Assembly: GCF_900217235.1 (NCBI RefSeq)
Contig: NZ_LT907975.1
Coordinates: forward strand, 3,137,001 to 3,201,000
Length of the DNA: 64,000 nucleotides
Reading direction: 5' to 3'
Source of the DNA: Pseudodesulfovibrio profundus
GTDB lineage: Bacteria; Desulfobacterota; Desulfovibrionia; Desulfovibrionales; Desulfovibrionaceae
Below, in pieces: positions 54,904 to 64,000 of the stretch. The position numbers were made by a program, and so were the translations under genes. The notes beneath the pieces are model-generated. The model made no database searches. It was not told the origin of the DNA and saw only the letters and a list, made by a program, of their open reading frames with translations. Each line of letters starts with the position of its first letter. Position 1 is the stretch's first letter.

Positions 54904-55313
54904 ATACTCTCCTTGTCGACGATCCGATTCGTCTTGATGCCGCCATTCAGTATGGTGATTTTTCACTTGCACTATCGCAATAATCAGTGCTTCGGGCAAG
55001 TATTATTGGATAATTTGTCGGAACAATCTTTCAGAGGCGAGCGACTGTTGCTGGTAAAAGCGGCTCGAACCGTTTTTCAGGCTGGCTCGTTTGGGGCGCG
55101 GAGGTGGACAGGTGACGGGCGTCTTTCTGGTTGTGATCGATCTGCTCTTCACTCCGTGGCTTGAGAATATCTTCGATATCAAGGGCATATACAGTATGCA
55201 AGCCAGATGGTTGTCATCTCATTATAGGTTCTGATTAGCATAATGGCGCGCTCTCCTGTCAATGCGCGAATGGCGGCAGGAGGTTATAAATTGAATGAAT
55301 CGCATGCCACGGG

Positions 55314-55342
55314 TTGACGTAGAGCCCATCTTTCGGATATCA
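55314..55342 (+). promoter_or_regulatory. Possible sahR promoter
   Basis: TTGACG (55314-55319) is a good -35. GATATC/TATCAC near 55336-55343 lies at 16-18 bp and could serve as -10. The start point would fall just before the operator palindrome. Confidence 0.4.
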
Positions 55343-55356
55343 CTCGAATGTTCCTT

Positions 55357-55376
55357 ATATCAAGATATCCTGATAT
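55357..55376 (+). promoter_or_regulatory. 20-bp palindrome, probable SahR operator
   Basis: ATATCAAGATATCCTGATAT is symmetric in 9 of 10 base pairs and lies 12 bp before the sahR ATG. ArsR-family repressors bind such sites. SahR of Desulfovibrionales controls SAM-cycle genes in response to S-adenosylhomocysteine. Autoregulation of sahR-ahcY is inferred. Confidence 0.75.
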
Positions 55377-55388
55377 AGGTTAAAAACA

Positions 55389-56300
55389 ATGGAAATAATT
55401 AAATATTGTAAGGCACTTGCCGACGAGACCCGAGCGCGATTGGTCAACGTTCTGCTGGAATATGAGCTGAATGTTGGTGAGATCGTGCAGGTTATGGAAA
55501 TGGGGCAGTCGCGCATCTCCCGGCACCTGAAAATTCTGGCCGATTCCGGTCTGGTGAATTTTCGGAGGGAAGGCTTGTGGGCCTTCTACCGTGTCAGTGA
55601 CGACGGTCCCGGTCGGGATTTTCTTGATGGCATCACCAAGCTTCTTGAAGATGAAGAAGAGTTGAAGCGGGACCGCAACCGGGCCGACAAGGTTATTCGG
55701 GAGCGGACAGCAGCCACTCGTCAGTTCTTTGATGATATAGCGCCTGAATGGGATCGCATGACCGCAGAGGTTCTGGGTGATCTGGACCTTGGCGAAGAGA
55801 TTCGCAAGCGGTTGCCGCAGTGCGAGTGCGCTGCCGACATCGGTTGCGGACCGGGGGATATGCTGGAGATTCTCGCTCGTTCATCCAATATGGTCATCGG
55901 TGTGGATAATTCGCCCAAGATGCTTGAACTTGCCGAGGAACGGTTCTCCGAAGATGCGAACATGTCGTTGCGCATCGGTGAGACAACCCACCTGCCGCTG
56001 CGTGATCTGGAGGCAGATTGTACGGTGATGTCGCTGGTATTGCACCACCTGGCTCGCCCTATCGATGCCATTCGCGAGGCGGGCCGTGTGCTGCGGACCG
56101 GCGGACGATTGCTCGTCGCGGAATTTGACCAGCACGACAATGAAATCATGCGAAGTGAGTATGGTGATCGTCGTCTTGGTATCCCGCAGGAAAAAATGCA
56201 CAACTGGTTGGGCCAGACCGGATTTGCGGTATTGGCGACCAAGGAATTCAAAGTCAACAAGGGTCTCGTCGTTGTTATGTACGAGGCCGAAAAGTTATAG
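55389..56300 (+). CDS. sahR: ArsR-family regulator fused to a SAM-methyltransferase domain (SahR-like)
   Basis: 303 aa. N-terminal winged helix (residues 1-~75: KALADETRARLVNVLLEYEL, MGQSRISRHLKILADSGLV) without ArsR metal cysteines. C-terminal class I methyltransferase fold: ADIGCGPGDMLEIL, VIGVDNSPKML, VMSLVLHHLARP. Located immediately before ahcY with the same direction (30 nt), it fits SahR, the S-adenosylhomocysteine-responsive repressor of methionine-cycle genes. The fold likely binds SAH as ligand. Confidence 0.82.
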   Translation: MEIIKYCKALADETRARLVNVLLEYELNVGEIVQVMEMGQSRISRHLKILADSGLVNFRREGLWAFYRVSDDGPGRDFLDGITKLLEDEEELKRDRNRADKVIRERTAATRQFFDDIAPEWDRMTAEVLGDLDLGEEIRKRLPQCECAADIGCGPGDMLEILARSSNMVIGVDNSPKMLELAEERFSEDANMSLRIGETTHLPLRDLEADCTVMSLVLHHLARPIDAIREAGRVLRTGGRLLVAEFDQHDNEIMRSEYGDRRLGIPQEKMHNWLGQTGFAVLATKEFKVNKGLVVVMYEAEKL

Positions 56301-56330
56301 ATATTAACCCTGTAATATCGGAGGAATACA

Positions 56331-57761
<1,431 letters not shown>

Positions 57762-57800
57762 GCTCTGCCGGACGCATGCCGTCCCGACAGTATCTACAAT

Positions 57801-57832
57801 AAAAAGGGGAGCCGTTTGGCTCCCCTTTTTTT
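57801..57832 (+). terminator. Terminator of the sahR-ahcY operon
   Basis: AAAAAGGGGAGCC/GGCTCCCCTTTTTTT hairpin with T-run; the IS3 element begins 7 bp after it. Confidence 0.9.
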
Positions 57833-57879
57833 GTGTTCTGTCCCGTCCTGAAATAGGTTGACACCCAGAGGACCTATTT

Positions 57880-58278
57880 ATGGAAGACAAATCCAAACAG
57901 CGAGTTAGACGCACCCAACGCGATTACACGATGGCCTTTAAATTGTCGGTTGTGGCACAGGTGGAAAAGGGCGAGATGACGTACAAGCAGGCTCAGGCTC
58001 TTTATGGTATTCAAGGGCGAAGCACTGTGCTGAAGTGGCTCAGGAAGCACGGCACCCTTGATTGGAGCAAGTCCATGGTACATTCCCGAAAAGACCCAAA
58101 AGCCAGAGAAACACCGGTCCAGAAGATCAAACGGCTGGAGAAAGAGCTTGAGGAAGAAAAGATCAAGACCGCGCTTCTCAATAAAATGATTGAGATTTCC
58201 GACCGCGAGTTTGGGACTTCTATAAGAAAAAAGCTTACCCCCGAGCTGCACGAAGTCTTCAGAGAGAAAGACAAATAA
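57880..58278 (+). CDS. IS3 OrfA
   Basis: 132 aa with HTH (MTYKQAQALYGIQGRSTVLK) and a leucine-zipper coiled coil (IKRLEKELEEEKIKTALLNK). A_AAA_AAG at 58227-58233 is a -1 slippery site, and the OrfB frame is open from there, so the OrfAB transposase arises by programmed frameshifting. Confidence 0.92.
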   Translation: MEDKSKQRVRRTQRDYTMAFKLSVVAQVEKGEMTYKQAQALYGIQGRSTVLKWLRKHGTLDWSKSMVHSRKDPKARETPVQKIKRLEKELEEEKIKTALLNKMIEISDREFGTSIRKKLTPELHEVFREKDK

Positions 58279-58280
58279 GC

Positions 58281-59111
58281 TTGTCTGCTTGTTGCAGGCA
58301 GCTCGGGGTCAGTCGGCAGTCCGTGTATCAGGCTGAAAAGCGCCATGATGCACGGGAAGCCATGTATCAGGAGGCAAAGGCCATGGTCCTGAACGTGCGG
58401 ACCAGGATGCCCCGCCTTGGGACTCGAAAGCTGTACCACCTGTTGAAGGACGCATTTTCCGCAAAGGGAATCAGGCTCGGACGTGATGGGTTGTTTTCCC
58501 TGCTGCGGCGAGAGCATATGCTCATCAAGCGACGGAAAAACTATACAAAGACAACCAACTCGAAGCATTGGCTAAAAAAGCATCCCAACTTGTTGAAAGA
58601 TGTTCAACCGAGATGTCCTGAGCAGGTGTTCGTAAGCGACATTACCTACGTGAATACACGTGAGCAAACATGCTATCTGTCGCTGGTGACAGATGCATTC
58701 AGCCGGAAGATAATGGGATACAACGTGAGCCGGGATCTCAGTGCGGAAAGCACAACCAAAGCGCTGGACGCGGCAGTTGAAAACAAGCGAAGGAGGGTGA
58801 ATACAATTCACCATTCAGATCGAGGACTCCAATACGCTTCTTCGGTCTACCAGAGAAAACTCCAGGAATCCGGCATGGTTCCTTCCATGACAGATGGCTA
58901 TGACTGCTATCAAAATGCCTTGGCGGAACGGATGAATGGAATTCTGAAGCAAGAGTTCATGGTCACCAAATGCAACGACTTTGCAGAGCTCAATACCCTG
59001 GTGAGGGAATCCGTTGAGATATACAATTCACAACGGCCACATCTCAGCCTAGGAATGAGAACGCCAAACGATGTACACGAATCAGGCTGTGGGGCTAGCC
59101 CCACAGCCTGA
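58281..59111 (+). CDS. IS3 OrfB (DDE integrase)
   Basis: 276 aa in the -1 frame relative to OrfA. rve-type DDE motif: FVSDITYVNTREQTCYLSLV (Asp), HHSDRGLQYASSVY (Asp), NALAERMNGILKQEF (Glu). C terminus NSQRPHLSLGMRTPND is standard. A TTG at 58281 could initiate OrfB alone, but the fusion is the expected product. Confidence 0.93.
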   Translation: MSACCRQLGVSRQSVYQAEKRHDAREAMYQEAKAMVLNVRTRMPRLGTRKLYHLLKDAFSAKGIRLGRDGLFSLLRREHMLIKRRKNYTKTTNSKHWLKKHPNLLKDVQPRCPEQVFVSDITYVNTREQTCYLSLVTDAFSRKIMGYNVSRDLSAESTTKALDAAVENKRRRVNTIHHSDRGLQYASSVYQRKLQESGMVPSMTDGYDCYQNALAERMNGILKQEFMVTKCNDFAELNTLVRESVEIYNSQRPHLSLGMRTPNDVHESGCGASPTA

Positions 59112-59226
59112 TTGAAACCTTCAAAAACCGTCAACCTATTTCAGGACGGCTCATTCAGTAAATATTCATGTCGTCGGAATGAGACTGTTGAAGGCGCTTT
59201 CGGATGAAAGCAGAGCATCTCAGGGG

Positions 59227-59634
59227 TTAGAATACCCCTTTTGCATTGAGGTGAGTGCCCAGGGCTTTGTCGACTTCGAGGATGTGTCCGCTGAGCCAGT
59301 CGGCAAGGAAATTGACAAATTCAATCGGATTGGTGTCCTCACCTTTCTCCACAGCCTGCTCGGCTTCAAGTGCCTTGTTCAGGAACATTTTGTGATTCTT
59401 GATGTGGTTTTCCGAATGAGGAAAGTCGTGTTCTTTCATCAGTTCCTCTTCGGTGGCGAAGTGGACCATGGCGTACATGCGCATATCAGCAGCCAGACGC
59501 TCGAGGATGACGAGGTCGGTTTCCTTTTTGGAATCGTCGAATGCGCGGTTGATCATTGATATGAGTTGCTTATGCTCTGCATCAATACACGCCACACCTA
59601 CGGAATATGAATCTTGCCAACTCAGAATCGGCAT
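59227..59634 (-). CDS. Bacteriohemerythrin 1
   Basis: 135 aa; ATG preceded by AAGGGAG. Diiron O2-binding helical bundle: DAEHKQLISMINR, MVHFATEEELMKEHDFP, HIKNHKMFLNKAL, DWLSGHILEVDKAL supply the His/Glu/Asp ligands. Role in oxygen binding or protection of an anaerobe. A second paralogue is at 62099. Confidence 0.92.
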   Translation of the reverse strand: MPILSWQDSYSVGVACIDAEHKQLISMINRAFDDSKKETDLVILERLAADMRMYAMVHFATEEELMKEHDFPHSENHIKNHKMFLNKALEAEQAVEKGEDTNPIEFVNFLADWLSGHILEVDKALGTHLNAKGVF

Positions 59635-59776
59635 GTTGTGCTCCCTTGAGATTCGTTACGTATCGTATACAAAAATAATCTGCTGATCAGCAAGGATATC
59701 TTTTATCAGTTTTCCTGGGAGTTACAAGTCGTATTTTATAGAAGCGTCCCGTGAAATCTTGTGGTACCTCATTCCC

Positions 59777-60724
59777 ATGCGTTTGACTGTCCCTGCAATC
59801 GTCCTCCTGATCCTTCTTTCATCTATCCCCGCGTTGGCACTGGATGTGACTGTTAAGGTGTCCAGCATGAAAATGGATGTTTTCCTGCCATATGCACCGG
59901 AGCATCTTTTGGATGGTGACTTAAACACTGCATGGGCAGGTGGCGGACTGGGGGCAGGCGAAGGGCAGTGGATTGAATTGCAATTCGATTATCCCGTACG
60001 TCTGGACAAACTGGGTATCTTCAACGGACACCATGGGGAAGGAAAGTTCGAGGAGTTCCGGCGTATCCGTTCAGGGCGCCTGGTCTATCCTGATGGAACG
60101 TCCTCGCGGTTCTGGTTGCACGACGAGAAAGGGGAGCAGATAATTGAATGTGATGGTCGTCCCGCCAAATCAATCCGAATTGTTGTGGACGGGGTGTTTC
60201 CCGAGGGCGAGTGGGCGGCCAAGAAGAAGCTGGCCGTGGCCGAAATCAAACTCTATGTGGCGTTGATGGCAGATCCGGCTGAGATGAACCCCTCCGAGCA
60301 CCCGGCAACGGTCAATATACCCACGCCAGCCCCGCAATCTCCTTCCGCCAGGGTTCCTGATGAGATGATTGAGCTGCTGCGCTCCTTTTATGTGCGGCAG
60401 ACCACGATGGCTGACGACTTCGCAGAACTCTTTGCAGAGGATGTTCGTGACAAGAACGATTTCCGGCAGGAAGTCTTCAAGTCCGTTCAGATGCAGCGGG
60501 GGACATACAAAATCCTTCGCAGCGCCGAAGTCGAAACTGATGGTCTGGGGTTTGAACTGGTCGATCTACAGGGAATTTATGCCCGTGTCAGGGTGTTTGG
60601 CGCATACAAGGTGAATCTGCCAGGCAAACATGCCTATCTTGAAGAAGATTCGATTTTCGTCCTTTCCAAGGAGTCGGAAGGATGGCGCATCCTGGAACTG
60701 GAAGGGGAAGAGTCCTTTTATTAG
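59777..60724 (+). CDS. Secreted protein with a discoidin/NADase-type glycan-binding domain
   Basis: 315 aa from ATG 59777; the frame also allows TTG 59759. Signal peptide (LTVPAIVLLILLSSIPALA). Residues ~25-165 match the galactose-binding-like fold: APEHLLDGDLNTAWAGGG, GQWIELQFDYPVRLDKLGIF, KSIRIVVDGVFPEGEWAAKK. After a Pro-rich linker, the C-terminal ~110 residues form an alpha+beta domain (EMIELLRSFYVRQTTMADDF, WRILELEGEESFY) of the SnoaL/NTF2-like kind. Probably periplasmic or surface; ligand unknown. Confidence 0.75.
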   Translation: MRLTVPAIVLLILLSSIPALALDVTVKVSSMKMDVFLPYAPEHLLDGDLNTAWAGGGLGAGEGQWIELQFDYPVRLDKLGIFNGHHGEGKFEEFRRIRSGRLVYPDGTSSRFWLHDEKGEQIIECDGRPAKSIRIVVDGVFPEGEWAAKKKLAVAEIKLYVALMADPAEMNPSEHPATVNIPTPAPQSPSARVPDEMIELLRSFYVRQTTMADDFAELFAEDVRDKNDFRQEVFKSVQMQRGTYKILRSAEVETDGLGFELVDLQGIYARVRVFGAYKVNLPGKHAYLEEDSIFVLSKESEGWRILELEGEESFY

Positions 60725-60757
60725 GGCGATTGCAAACCCAACAGGTCGGAGGCCCTT

Positions 60758-62008
60758 TTACACCATCCACACGCCGATAGTCTGGCCTTCGTATAATCCC
60801 TCGGAATCCGCCGGAATCGGCGCAAGGCCGTTCGCCTGAATCATGGTTCGCAACAATCCTGACTTTCCCAGAACCGGATGAGCCAGGGGCAGGTCGTTGT
60901 CCCTTTCTTCCAAACGAATCCGAATGTAATCTTCACGGCCTGGCTTGGAGTGAATGTTGCGTGCAAGAACAGCCTGTCGCATGGGACGGCGCACCTCGTC
61001 GAAGGCTCCGGCATCTCCCTGAATGTGGCGAAGGAGCGGCAGAATGAGCACATGCATTACCACCAGTGCCGAGGTCACCTGACCCGGTAACCCCAGAACG
61101 GGCTTGGTCCCGACGCGACCGAGTATGGTCGGTTTTCCCGGACTCAATGCCACGCCATGGGCGAGCAGCTCGGCGTCATCCATGGATTCGATGGTTTGCA
61201 CCGTGAGGTCGCGCACGCCAATGGAACTGCCGCCGGAAAGAAGCACGACATCGTTTTCGGCCAGTGCTTTTGCCAGCGCAGCCTTCAGCGAATCAAGGTC
61301 GTCCTTGATGATCCCGTAGCGGGTGGGAACGGCTCCGGCCAACTCTGCAAGGGCTGAAATGGTCAGTGAGTTGACGTCACGAACCTGTCCGGGCCGGGGT
61401 GTTTCGGAAAGCTCAATCAGTTCATCGCCGGTGGAAAGAATACCTACGCGTGGCTGGTCGTAGATGGTTAGTTCCTCAAACCCGAGAGCGGCGGATAAGC
61501 CTACTTCCTGGGGCCTGATCACGGTCCCGGCTGCAAGGGCCGTCTTGTCAGTCTGGGCGTCTTCTCCCCGCATCATGACGTTCTCGCCCGGGGCAGCACT
61601 TTTGCGAAATTCAACCGTGCCCATCTCTTCATCATTCATCGACTGGGTGTGCTCGATCATGACCACGGCATCTGCGCCTTCCGGGAGAATCCCCCCGGTG
61701 GCTATACGGGCGCATTCACCGGGAAACAGTGAAATGTCTGGCGCCTTTTCAATGGAAAGGGAAGCCGTGCATTCGAGGTAACCGGGGTTGGTTTCCGTGG
61801 CTCCGAAGATGTCGCGGGCATTGATCGCGTAACCGTCCATACAGGAGCGGTTCATGAGCGGCCAGTCGTGGGCGGCGACGATATCTTCGGCAAGCACCCG
61901 ACCGGATGCCTGGGACAGAGGGATGCGCTTGGTATCCAGAGGCCCGAAGCCCTTGAGCAGCGCTTCGAATTCAGCCCGGCTGATGATGGTGAAAAATCCG
62001 TGGTTCAT
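60758..62008 (-). CDS. moeA: Molybdopterin molybdotransferase
   Basis: 416 aa; ATG preceded by AAGGAT. It inserts molybdate into adenylated molybdopterin. MoeA signatures: AAHDWPLMNRSCMDGYAIN, RIATGGILPEGADAVVMIEH, GILSTGDELIE, VVLLSGGSSIGVRDLTVQT, KPVLGLPGQVTSALV. Length typical. Fits the putative molybdate transporter beginning at 63658. Confidence 0.95.
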   Translation of the reverse strand: MNHGFFTIISRAEFEALLKGFGPLDTKRIPLSQASGRVLAEDIVAAHDWPLMNRSCMDGYAINARDIFGATETNPGYLECTASLSIEKAPDISLFPGECARIATGGILPEGADAVVMIEHTQSMNDEEMGTVEFRKSAAPGENVMMRGEDAQTDKTALAAGTVIRPQEVGLSAALGFEELTIYDQPRVGILSTGDELIELSETPRPGQVRDVNSLTISALAELAGAVPTRYGIIKDDLDSLKAALAKALAENDVVLLSGGSSIGVRDLTVQTIESMDDAELLAHGVALSPGKPTILGRVGTKPVLGLPGQVTSALVVMHVLILPLLRHIQGDAGAFDEVRRPMRQAVLARNIHSKPGREDYIRIRLEERDNDLPLAHPVLGKSGLLRTMIQANGLAPIPADSEGLYEGQTIGVWMV

Positions 62009-62098
62009 GGCGGTATCCTTTTGGTATGCGGAGTTACGCTACTTTAGGCGCTCAAACCGGGCAAGAGAGGGTGTATTGGGGCGGGTTTGACACCGAAA

Positions 62099-62500
62099 TC
62101 AGGCGTTCTGCTGCACGAACCGCCCGATTTTCGCATCGTCCTGCATGATGTGCGTCGATATCCACTCCTGGAGAAACGTGGAAGCTCCTTCCGGGGATAC
62201 TTTTTCGCCTTTGCGAAGCATTTGCCACAACATGTTGACGCGGACCAGCAGTACGGCATGTTGAGCTGCGTGTTCTTTGAGTTGAGGATAATTGACCTCA
62301 CTCATATACGCTTCTTCCTCTTTGAAGTGGTAATGCGTATACGCCTTGAGCCTGTCAAAGGTATGCTGCAATGCCTCTTCGCCCTTATCCTGCTCAATGG
62401 CTTCGACCAGTTCTGCGGCGATGGCGAAAAGGGTTTTGTGCTGCTCGTCTATTATTGTCAAACCGATACAAACGTCGTCGGTCCATTTCATTGGAGGCAT
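62099..62500 (-). CDS. Bacteriohemerythrin 2
   Basis: 133 aa from ATG 62500 (MPPMKWTDDV). Diiron ligands in IDEQHKTLFAIAAEL, YHFKEEEAYMSEVNYP, HAAQHAVLLVRVN, EWISTHIMQDDAKIG. The frame extension to TTG 62551 lacks support. It is 77 nt downstream of argB on the same strand. Confidence 0.9.
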   Translation of the reverse strand: MPPMKWTDDVCIGLTIIDEQHKTLFAIAAELVEAIEQDKGEEALQHTFDRLKAYTHYHFKEEEAYMSEVNYPQLKEHAAQHAVLLVRVNMLWQMLRKGEKVSPEGASTFLQEWISTHIMQDDAKIGRFVQQNA

Positions 62501-62576
62501 ATTTTTACACCAGCTTATGAGGTTTACTTCACTCGGGCTGTGGCCCGTCAATCGATATCACTCGTGGGAGTGAGAC

Positions 62577-63572
<996 letters not shown>

Positions 63573-63657
63573 TCAATATTGGGTGTTGTCTTACGTGTTC
63601 CGAATCGGTAACATTCCCCGCAGTTTGCCTTTTCAACCTCTTGTTCGGAGCCTGTCG

Positions 63658-64000
63658 ATGCAGATGCGATTCAACAGAATGGAATGGGCCGGATCAGTCG
63701 GCGATCTCGGTACGCTGCTGCCGCTGGCGTTCGCCCTGATCATGATCAATGGCCTGGCTCCGGGCGGATTGTTCCTGTCCATCGGGCTGCTCTACATCTT
63801 TGGCGGCCTGTATTATCGCGTCCCCATAGCGGTCCAGCCAATGAAAGTGGTGGCGGCTTATGCTGTCGCGCTGTCCCTTTCTGCTGAAGTCATTACTGCT
63901 TCCGGCATGCTTATGGCTGCGTTCCTGCTTTTGCTGGGCAGCACCGGACTGACGGATTTCGTGGCCCGAATCGTTCCGCGGGCTGTTGTCCGCGGTGTCC
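63658..64000 (+). CDS. Putative sulfate/molybdate transporter (partial, start only)
   Basis: ATG 63658 or 63664; open to the right edge. About 114 residues are visible, with several membrane segments (LLPLAFALIMINGLAPGGLF, GLLYIFGGLYYRVPIAVQPM, MLMAAFLLLLGSTGL). GSVGDLGTLLP near the start and PVAVQPMK-like PIAVQPMKVV are hallmarks of the MOT1-type molybdate branch of SulP transporters. The pairing with moeA favours molybdate. Confidence 0.8.
   Translation, partial: MQMRFNRMEWAGSVGDLGTLLPLAFALIMINGLAPGGLFLSIGLLYIFGGLYYRVPIAVQPMKVVAAYAVALSLSAEVITASGMLMAAFLLLLGSTGLTDFVARIVPRAVVRGV

Larger units (their letters stand above)
54904..55388. other. 485-bp divergent intergenic region (usp/sahR)
   Basis: No gene seen. 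It holds the usp promoter side and the sahR promoter/operator at 55314-55376. Confidence 0.5.
57839..59153 (+). mobile_element. IS3-family insertion sequence
   Basis: 1315 bp with 24-bp inverted ends TG(TC/AG)CCGTCCTGAAATAGG..., TG...CA termini and a 3-bp target duplication TTC (57836-57838 and 59154-59156), all typical of IS3. Inserted immediately after the ahcY terminator without harming the gene. Confidence 0.93.

Overview
The window looks like the chromosome of a sulfate-reducing deltaproteobacterium of the Desulfovibrio/Pseudodesulfovibrio group. This is inferred from family content, not from a search: a haem-motif sensor kinase, Cys-rich PAS kinases, a small c-type cytochrome, two bacteriohemerythrins, an ArsR-methyltransferase regulator next to ahcY (the SahR arrangement), molybdenum genes and a selenocysteine tRNA.

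Left flank (1-10.5 kb): the end of a basic protein, a chemotaxis receptor, three receiver/histidine kinase genes, a frameshifted periplasmic binding protein and a SAM methyltransferase. Right flank (47.8-64 kb): intact selC, a cytochrome, a monooxygenase-fold protein, a HAF-repeat autotransporter, a lipoprotein hydrolase, a tRNA-Glu/Glu/Gln cluster, a DUF721 (DciA-like) gene, a universal stress protein, sahR-ahcY with an operator palindrome, an IS3 element, hemerythrins, moeA, argB and the start of a sulfate/molybdate transporter.

Between them lies a genomic island of about 37.2 kb integrated in selC (about 10571-47784). A 3' half of selC is stranded at the left end, and the intact gene at the right end has a different 3' half. 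The crossover therefore appears to lie in the anticodon arm. A tyrosine integrase sits at the left end, and both ends carry TTGCAT repeats at 10-bp spacing plus a shared repeat of about 45 bp.

Island contents in order: (a) integrase, an unknown partner and several tiny proteins; (b) an AAA ATPase - DUF3150 - VWA - zinc-ribbon operon; (c) a 1705-residue exonuclease-RecQ-UvrD fusion; (d) an ERF single-strand annealing protein with a PD-(D/E)XK nuclease; (e) a five-gene operon of DUF499 ATPase, PglZ-like protein, DUF1156 DNA methyltransferase, an unknown 166-aa protein and a SNF2 helicase, which is a BREX/DISARM-like defence candidate with an unusual composition; (f) phage-satellite-type genes (YfjJ/Gp2-like, RepA-like ATPase, AlpA-like), a broken Fic gene and an unknown 481-aa gene. 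Operons (b) and (d) begin with the same 31-nt hairpin, with compensating base changes, just upstream of the ribosome binding site; this points to a shared cis-regulatory RNA. Four insertion sequences (two IS5-like, IS1595, IS256) sit in the island and one IS3 lies outside it; all five have recognisable ends and target duplications. No conjugation genes are visible, so the island looks mobilisable or satellite-like rather than self-transmissible.

Two systems look most worth following up: the five-gene methyltransferase/PglZ/helicase operon, and the hairpin-linked recombination and ATPase modules with the triple-fusion helicase between them.
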